The position numbers were made by a program, and so were the translations under genes. Below the pieces are notes generated by a model. It had not been told where the DNA came from, searched no databases, and was given only the letters and a program-made list of their open reading frames with translations. A stretch of 64,000 nucleotides of DNA from Cranoglanis bouderius (lineage: Eukaryota; Chordata; Actinopteri; Siluriformes; Cranoglanididae): the NCBI GenBank assembly GCA_023630585.1, contig CM042539.1:22015755-22079754 (forward strand), given 5' to 3'. The first letter of the stretch is position 1, and every line of letters begins with the position of its first letter. This document shows, one piece after another, positions 58,045 to 64,000 of this stretch.

Positions 58045-58235
58045 CTGTCTGTTTTGAATTCAATTTCAATCCAGTATTATTTATATAGGGCTTTTAAGAA
58101 TATATATTGTCCCAAAGATGCTTTACAAAAATTCGAATGTAGATTTAGATTCCATAATGAGCAAGACAGAGGCGACAGAGGCAAGGAAAAACTCCCTGAG
58201 ACCACATTCGAAAGAAACCAGCCTCAAAAGTCACA
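58045..58235. repeat. Common fish interspersed repeat fragment
   Basis: ATTATTTATATAGGGCTTTT, CAAAGATGCTTTACAAAAAT, AATGAGCAAGACAGAGGCGA and AAGGAAAAACTCCCTGAGAC form a chain I know from many teleost genomes. Family not named. Confidence 0.5.
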
Positions 58236-58244
58236 TACATTACA

Positions 58245-58456
58245 GCACAGTGAAATTCTTTTATTTGCATATTCTAGCTTGTTAGGAAGCTGGGGTCAGA
58301 GCACAGGGTCAGCCATGATACAGGGCCCCTGGAGCAGAGAGGGTTAAGGGCCTTGCTCAAGGGCCCAACAGTGGCAGCCTGGCAATGATGTGGCTTGAAC
58401 CCCCATTTTCTGATCAGTAACCCAGAACCTTAACCCTTGAGCCACAGCTGCCCTTA
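58245..58456 (-). mobile_element. tRNA-derived SINE, third type
   Basis: On the minus strand the head CTGTGGCTCAAGGGTTAAGG resembles an A box and GGGGGTTCAAGCCACATC a B box. The body includes GGGCCCTTGAGCAAGGCCCT and CTCTCTGCTCCAGGGGCCCT. Shorter copies lie at 42351 and 52985. Confidence 0.75.
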
Positions 58457-58538
58457 ATGGGATTATACCTGAGGACAGGACAGTCTTTTTGATTTGTATG
58501 TTTCCTTCCACAGGATAACTGGTTGGTTGGTGTTTTTT

Positions 58539-58629
58539 TGGCAGTGTGCAATAGAATAGGTCTTTTTTAACACACCAGCAAGGCAAATATAGTGGTGTAT
58601 AATGAAGAGTAATGTGACCCGTGTGTCTT
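58539..58629. repeat. 91-bp dispersed unit, copy 1
   Basis: TGGCAGTGTGCAATAGAATA to GACCCGTGTGTCTT. It matches 61581-61671 in the same orientation with 4 mismatches in 91 bases, and similarity ends sharply on both sides. Confidence 0.9.
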
Positions 58630-58639
58630 CTCACACCAT

Positions 58640-59990
58640 TCGCAGTTCGGTTTGCTCAATTTCTTATAACGCATGGTGCCTGGTTGAAAATGAGATTGAC
58701 AGCCAACATCAATCACTGCTTAGCACTCAGAGCCTTTTACTGTCAGTACATTAACTTCATCCGGTCTGTGTATGCGTATGGAGTGACAGTTGGCATCCTG
58801 ATCAGCAGAATCACTTTTTAGATGATGGACTGTTTAAAAGATTAAACACATACACCATGGTTAAAACATCTGTATCATCTGTGTGCTTATATTCACGTTC
58901 TGATAAACATTTGGGTAAAGTATCAATTTCTTTATGCTGTTCTCATGTATGTATTTTTTTAAAAAAGGAAAAAAAAAATAAGCCAAATTAGTTTGAATCA
59001 TTGTATTTCCAAAAATGTGTTTTAGCATTCTTTGTTTGATGTAACTGCATCGGTTCTTGGAAGTAAAAAAATTTTTATCCATAGCCCTGTGTTCACACTA
59101 GCAAGCAGCAGAAAATCCTGGACAGTGTAGGCCCAGAAGAGACAGCAGTTCTGGGTGCTACAAGCCCACAAGAGACAAACTACGAACAACTTGTCGTTTG
59201 CTAGTGTTAATGTAGGTTTAAGGTGGGTGTGGCTATAAGAATGCCAACAGGACTTCGGTTTATGCTTATATTTCTTTTCCACACTCCAGTGGGGAGGTAC
59301 CAGATCACCTCAGTGGACTTGCCTTGAACTGCCATGTGGCCATTAAGTCATCCACATGCATTCCTTTTCATCTCTGCCTTACACACTGTACCTGAGATCC
59401 ACTGAAATATGAATTTATGGCAGTGGTGTTTTCTGTCATCTCAGTCTAATAGACTTCTCATAAATATCATTGAGTCCTGTAGCATGGACCTTTTCCACAC
59501 TGCTTGTTGGGAGGTGACGTAGACACCTAGTATAATCCCTGCACACAAATGCATGACATCTGAAATTAGGCCCACAAAGGTTCTAGCTAAGTTAAGCCTA
59601 GCCTTGTGTGAGCTATGTTAGGGGTTCTGCATTCGGAAGGCTGATCTGTTTCCCCCAGAGCCATGTAACTCCATGGGCATCTGGCTTATTTTATCCCCAG
59701 AGACACTTCCAGGGTCACTTGGCTGATCTTTGTGAGACACGGAAATGCTCTCAGTCTTGCCGTTAACAGAGCCATTAGTCGTCACTACTTCCACCCCACC
59801 CCCCGCCTCCCCAAGGCTGGTATACTAATTAGTTTGGACTGTGCTTGAACGCTGCTTACAGCCAGTTGTGAACATTAAAGTGGTCTCTTCTGATTTTTTG
59901 GCTTGGTACTAATTCTAGAATGAATATCCATCTTTTTACTCTTAATTTAGCATTAAATAATGTTTTTAGTCACAGTAACACTGTTTAGTT
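58640..59990. other. Probable intronic stretch, no recognised feature
   Basis: No exon of MINDY3, element end or RNA gene recognised. Confidence 0.35.
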
Positions 59991-59993
59991 ATT

Positions 59994-60350
59994 ATCAAGG
60001 TGTTTACTTTTAGTATTTCAAAAACTGCTGATCTTCTGGGAGTTTCATGCCCAGCAGTCTCTAGAGAGTGTATAGAATAGTGCATAAAACAAAAACCATC
60101 CAGTGAGCAGCAGTTCTGCAGGCAGAAAAAACATCAGAGGAAAATGGCCAGATTGGTTAAAGCTGACTTGATTGCTAAAGTAACTCAAATAATCACTCTT
60201 TACATCAGTGGTGAGCAGAAAAGCATCTCAGAATGCACAGTCTTGTGGTGGATGGGCTACAACAGCAGAAAACCACATCAGGTTGCACTCCTGTCGGCCA
60301 AAAACAGAACTCCAAGGCTACAGTGGGCACAGACTCGCCAAAATTTTAAG
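59994..60350 (+). mobile_element. Tc1-like fragment, family D
   Basis: AAAACTGCTGATCTTCTGGG, AACATCAGAGGAAAATGGCC, ATAATCACTCTTTACATCAG, CAGAAAAGCATCTCAGAATG and GCACTCCTGTCGGCCAAAAA are the 5' half of family D on the plus strand. The terminal repeat is not recognisable. Confidence 0.7.
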
Positions 60351-60569
60351 ACTAGGAATCTTTTTTTTGTTTTAGACTAGGAATTTAAGGATTTTCAGAA
60401 CTGGTTTAGTTTAAGCATCATATGGTCAATATAATATACTGGCTTTGAGCTGTGCTGTTAATGCTTTTCCTAGTGGTTTGTCAAGTTTTTTTCCTATGAA
60501 TTATGTATTCATGGGAAACATATCATTGAAAAGAACTTTTCCTGAACCCAAGAGGAGATTGTTTGCTGG

Positions 60570-60910
60570 ACATCCATCTATCCAATTTCCATACTGCTTA
60601 TCCTACACAGGGTTGCGGTGGAGCCTGGAGCCTATCCCAGTGAACTCAGGGCACAAGGCTGGGGACACCCTGGATGAGGTGCCAGACCGTTGCAGGGCAC
60701 AATCGCACACCCATTCACGCAATATTTTGAATAGTGGACAATTTGGAAATGCCAATCAGCCTACAATGCATGTCTTTGGACTGGGGGAGGAAACTGGAGT
60801 ACCTGGAGGAAACCCCTGAAGTACGGGGAGATTCCCAGAGGCGGGATTCGAGCCCCCAACCTTGGAGGTGTGAGGCAAATGTGTTTACCATTAAGCCACC
60901 GTGTCCCCCG
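60570..60910 (-). mobile_element. tRNA-derived SINE, copy 2
   Basis: It is the inverted relative of 21529-21882: CCATCTATCCAATTTCCATA (tail), GAGCCTGGAGCCTATCCCAG, CAATCAGCCTACAATGCATG, GGCGGGATTCGAGCCCCCAA (inverted B box) and GTTTACCATTAAGCCACCGT (inverted A box). Confidence 0.8.
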
Positions 60911-60919
60911 CTTGCTGGA

Positions 60920-61520
60920 CATATTGAACATAAAGCAACGGAGACATACATACAGATAACATCAGAGGCAATTGATGCAAAATTATGTTGTGTGTATTAA
61001 ATGTGTAGTCCTCACAGTTGAAGATTAAATGGGATTTCAGTAATTGTTTGATTAGATTTTCATGCCCATTTCCTGATATTCTGGTTTAATGTGTAGGTCT
61101 GAGATTGCTCTTAATGGCTTTTGTTGTGTTGAGTACCTTGCCAAGTTTAGAGAGCTGCCTCCTAATGGTCTTTGTACATTAATGCTGATGGATGCTTGGT
61201 TTCACTGCTGATGGGTGTCGTGTAAAAGGTGTGTGAGCGTGTGAGAGAGGTGCCTTTAATGGCCATGCAGGTTTTATGCCTGTCTCCCTGTGGACAGGAG
61301 CTCATGTTGCTGTTTTTATGCCTCTGCTTTTAGCTTCTAATAGAGTTTGTGTTCCACTCTTATCTGATTTGCGTACACAAAAGCAACGGACAATACACAA
61401 CTGACCTCTCGGAGAGGTCCCACGAGGGGCCCAGGGAGACCTACCCACACTCGCACACAAACATTGGACACTAGAGGAATGATCTGCCCTGAAAAAAGCA
61501 ATGAAACGGTTCCCAGTGGG
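60920..61520. other. Probable intronic stretch, no recognised feature
   Basis: No exon, element end or RNA gene recognised. Confidence 0.35.
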
Positions 61521-61523
61521 CAT

Positions 61524-61542
61524 TCTCTCTCTCTCTCTCTCT

Positions 61543-61580
<38 letters not shown>
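61524..61580. repeat. (TC)n-CACACA-(GA)n palindromic microsatellite
   Basis: About 10 TC units, a CACACA spacer and about 15 GA units. The two arms are complementary and could form a hairpin or cruciform. Confidence 0.92.
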
Positions 61581-61585
<5 letters not shown>

Positions 61586-61671
61586 GTGTGTAATAGAATA
61601 GGTCTTTTTTAGCACACCAGCAAGGCAAATATAGCGGTGTATAATGAAGAGTAATTTGACCCGTGTGTCTT
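61581..61671. repeat. 91-bp dispersed unit, copy 2
   Basis: Directly follows the (GA)n arm. Differs from copy 1 at four positions, all single-base changes, three of them transitions. Confidence 0.9.
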
Positions 61672-61674
61672 GAA

Positions 61675-62270
61675 GCAGAGGCCTCCTGTTTATACCAAAC
61701 TCCAGATCTGAGCCCTCTCACACAAAAACTGAAATGGACACAAGGATGTAGACCAGGTTGCTCTCTCATGTTTGTTCTGCCACCGTTGGCATCCGTTTCT
61801 CCTCTCATGATGTTTTATGCTATCTCGTCTCGGGAGAGTGGTTACGATGTGGTTCACATCCTTCATTTCCTTCTCTTCTACCGCACATGGTGTTTTTTCA
61901 GGGTTTGGATTTAGTCTTACTGCTTACTGTTCTCCTTCTTTACCTTTCACATCTACTCCTTTTTTCTTCTTCTGATCGCTCCCTGGCTTATAGTTTTCAC
62001 ACATACACAACAGAGGTGTACCTCTGACGTGGCTGGTGAATATGAAGGTAGATAGATCATACTAAACTGGCTCTATCAGTGAAATCATGACCACAGATGA
62101 TGTAAATGCCCACTAGCAACCAACGTAGAGTGAACTGAGTGATGCAAGTTCAATTTTTTTGGCCCAGATAGCAAAGGCATCTCCATTTTTACTGTGCGCT
62201 CAAGCCAATATACCTGGGCAGAGTGTATTACACACTAAGTTCACTGGCAGCAGTTGGACAATTGAGCATT
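61675..62270. other. Probable intronic stretch, no recognised feature
   Basis: No exon, element end or RNA gene recognised. A pyrimidine-rich patch lies at 61920-61975 but no MINDY3 exon follows it. Confidence 0.35.
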
Positions 62271-62276
62271 TATGTA

Positions 62277-62828
62277 CAGTACTGTGCAAAAGTTTTAGGC
62301 ACATGCAAAGAAATGCTGTAGAGCAAAGATATAATAATGAAAAATAATGAAATGAAATGTTTCTACATTAAAAAAAAATATAGTAAAGAGCAGTAAACAG
62401 TAGTAAATGAAACAAAGTCAATATTTGGTGTGACAAAAAATAAAAATATTAGTCTTGGTACAATTAGTGCAGTTTTATAAGGAAATGAGCTGGTAAGTTT
62501 TATTGAGCATCTTGCAGAACCAGTCACAGTTCTTCTGGAGACTTTGACTTTCGTACTTGCTTCTTATTTTTGCAGCAAAACCCAGCAGCCTTCATTGTGT
62601 TTTTAGTCTGAAAAGTGTCTCTTACGTAATATACTGCTTTCTTTAATGACATACAAACATTTTTCTGTAACATTTAATTTTGTGCTAGAAAACTAATGTT
62701 TGGGAATCTAAAATGTTTTTCGTACTGACTTGGTAATGTAGAAGTCATAAAATAAAATAAAAAAAATCTATAACAAAGTTTATACTAAAAAAAAAAAATA
62801 GGGTGCCTAAAACTTTTGCACAGTACTG
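62277..62828. mobile_element. MITE or deleted Tc1-like element with perfect terminal inverted repeats
   Basis: The left end CAGTACTGTGCAAAAGTTTT, then AGGCAC, is perfectly inverted at the right (GTGCCTAAAACTTTTGCACA, GTACTG). TA flanks both sides (62275-62276, 62829-62830). The interior is AT-rich with AATATTTGGTGTGAC, a string typical of Tc1-like 3' regions, so it is probably an internally deleted Tc1 derivative. 552 bp. Confidence 0.88.
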
Positions 62829-62830
62829 TA

Positions 62831-64000
62831 TGAGTATTGCACATAGTCTTTGGGGTGTACTGAAATGGTTATGATTGATCTCTGTTTTTCTGACTTACTA
62901 GGTTGAGCAGTCACTCTTACAGTATCTATTTTCTCAACTTCTGCTCATCTGTTGCTTTTTTATGCAAAGAATTGGGCAAGCAGGATATGCAGACCATCTA
63001 AATTACAAAGACCATTTAAACAAATTCACTTTAAGATGCTAGCTAGGTGAGTTTTCCCAAACCACATTCTCTTGAACTAAAAAGTATGGCAAAATAATAA
63101 TCCACTATGGATATTGATACTGGTATACTAGTGGAATGTTGTTTTGTGAATGTTTAGTGCAGGAATCTGGGATTTTTAGATATTTTTCTTCTAATGAATA
63201 CAGACAAAATCTCAGAAAAGTGCATTGTAACATAATTTATTACAATATCAATATTACCTTGCCATATTGCCCAGCCATACTACTGACCCTATCATGTCTT
63301 GGCCAGTTATTTTCCTTTTTACAGACACAGAATATATGTACATTCCCACCATCAGCTGCAGTGTTTGTAATGTATTAAACAGGAAGCACAGCAAAAGAGG
63401 CCGACTGCTGGTGAAATGGTGTGACGTATGATCGGTCTTTTGCCTTGAGAGTTTCTGTAGCGTGCTGCTGGCCTCGGACTTGCTTCTTTAGAGCACGTCT
63501 CGGCAACCTTGTGCATTGTGTGAGAACGTTATCCCAGCTCCCTTTTCTGTCACCATAAAGCGGATCAGTCAGCACCTGCTTAGAAATCCACAGAGAAAAG
63601 ATGCTGGGACCTGAAACATGCACCCAAATCTAAAAGGGTTGGTCCGGAACCGTAAAATTATCACTTCGTTCCCAGTGTGCATGGCACGTTTCAGGTTCTT
63701 CATCACACAGACAACATGGCTCCTGAAGGCATTATGCTGGCTGACATCTCATTAATCATATCTCTGCTCAGTTAAACACAAACAGGCATCTCCTCATCTT
63801 TTCTTATGTTTGGAGTAGAGTCTCTTAGTAACAACTCGATATTTATTGACACAAACCACATGCATATATCCATACCCATACCCAAGGGTCTAGTAACACA
63901 TAAAAGCCCAATATTACCTCTTCAGAACAAATAATAGCCTCTCCAGCGGCTTCTCAAAAGCAGCTTTGTGTACGTTAGGAGGATACTTCGCTGACAAAAG
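62831..64000. other. Window end, no recognised feature
   Basis: No MINDY3 exon was recognised. The minus-strand ORF of 82 codons at 63375-63623 lies in sequence of balanced composition but has no motif I know. Confidence 0.35.

Noticed and set aside
63375..63623. An 82-codon minus-strand ORF, considered as an exon of a neighbouring gene
   Set aside because: No recognisable motif and no good splice sites; kept only as an unassigned stretch.

Overview
This is vertebrate nuclear DNA, almost certainly from a teleost fish. One host gene is split into short exons with GT/AG introns. The rest is AT-rich and dominated by Tc1/mariner, hAT, Ty3/gypsy (sushi-type), L2-like and tRNA-SINE sequences, with many long microsatellites, which is the usual mix in fish genomes. 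The repeat mix would fit an otophysan such as a catfish, but I cannot fix the species. No tRNA, rRNA, CRISPR or prokaryotic feature was seen.

Layout: 1-2298 is the 5' part of a sushi-type Ty3/gypsy LTR retrotransposon on the minus strand, with an open gag-pol frame. 2.3-43 kb contains no recognisable host exon. It is an intergenic stretch filled with microsatellites (3.2, 3.5, 4.9, 6.3, 8.7, 19.7, 28.5 kb), MITEs, several Tc1 families (7.2-8.7, 9.4-11.0, 12.9-14.0, 30.2-31.0, 31.4-32.6, 41.8-42.3 kb), hAT-like elements (13.2-13.9, 33.9-34.7 kb), two clear solo LTRs with perfect 5-bp target duplications (11.75-12.43 and 39.27-40.00 kb), a third probable one (33.06-33.40 kb), SINEs, a 770-bp polypyrimidine tract (36.5-37.3 kb) and decayed LINE remains (14.0-14.5, 38.5-39.2 kb). 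Nested insertions are frequent and let the order of events be read.

43,374-56,680 (plus strand) holds the first ten coding exons of the MINDY3 (FAM188A) deubiquitinase gene, about 301 of roughly 445 codons, with the catalytic Gln, Cys and His all visible. The C-terminal exons were not found in the last 7.3 kb and probably lie beyond the window. A CCAAT/CRE-rich segment around 42.66-42.73 kb is a candidate promoter. Introns 1 and 9 are swollen by Tc1 elements and MITEs. 56.7-64 kb is probably intronic and holds SINEs, a duplicated 91-bp unit, a hairpin-forming microsatellite and a MITE with perfect terminal repeats.

The most interesting points are the self-priming signature of the sushi element, two Tc1 copies that share the same transposase-breaking deletion and the same conserved palindrome, a 180-bp inverted repeat at 30.0/32.9 kb, a 1.8-kb element with terminal inverted repeats and an exon-like ORF, and a tandem X-box (RFX) motif at 26.4 kb.
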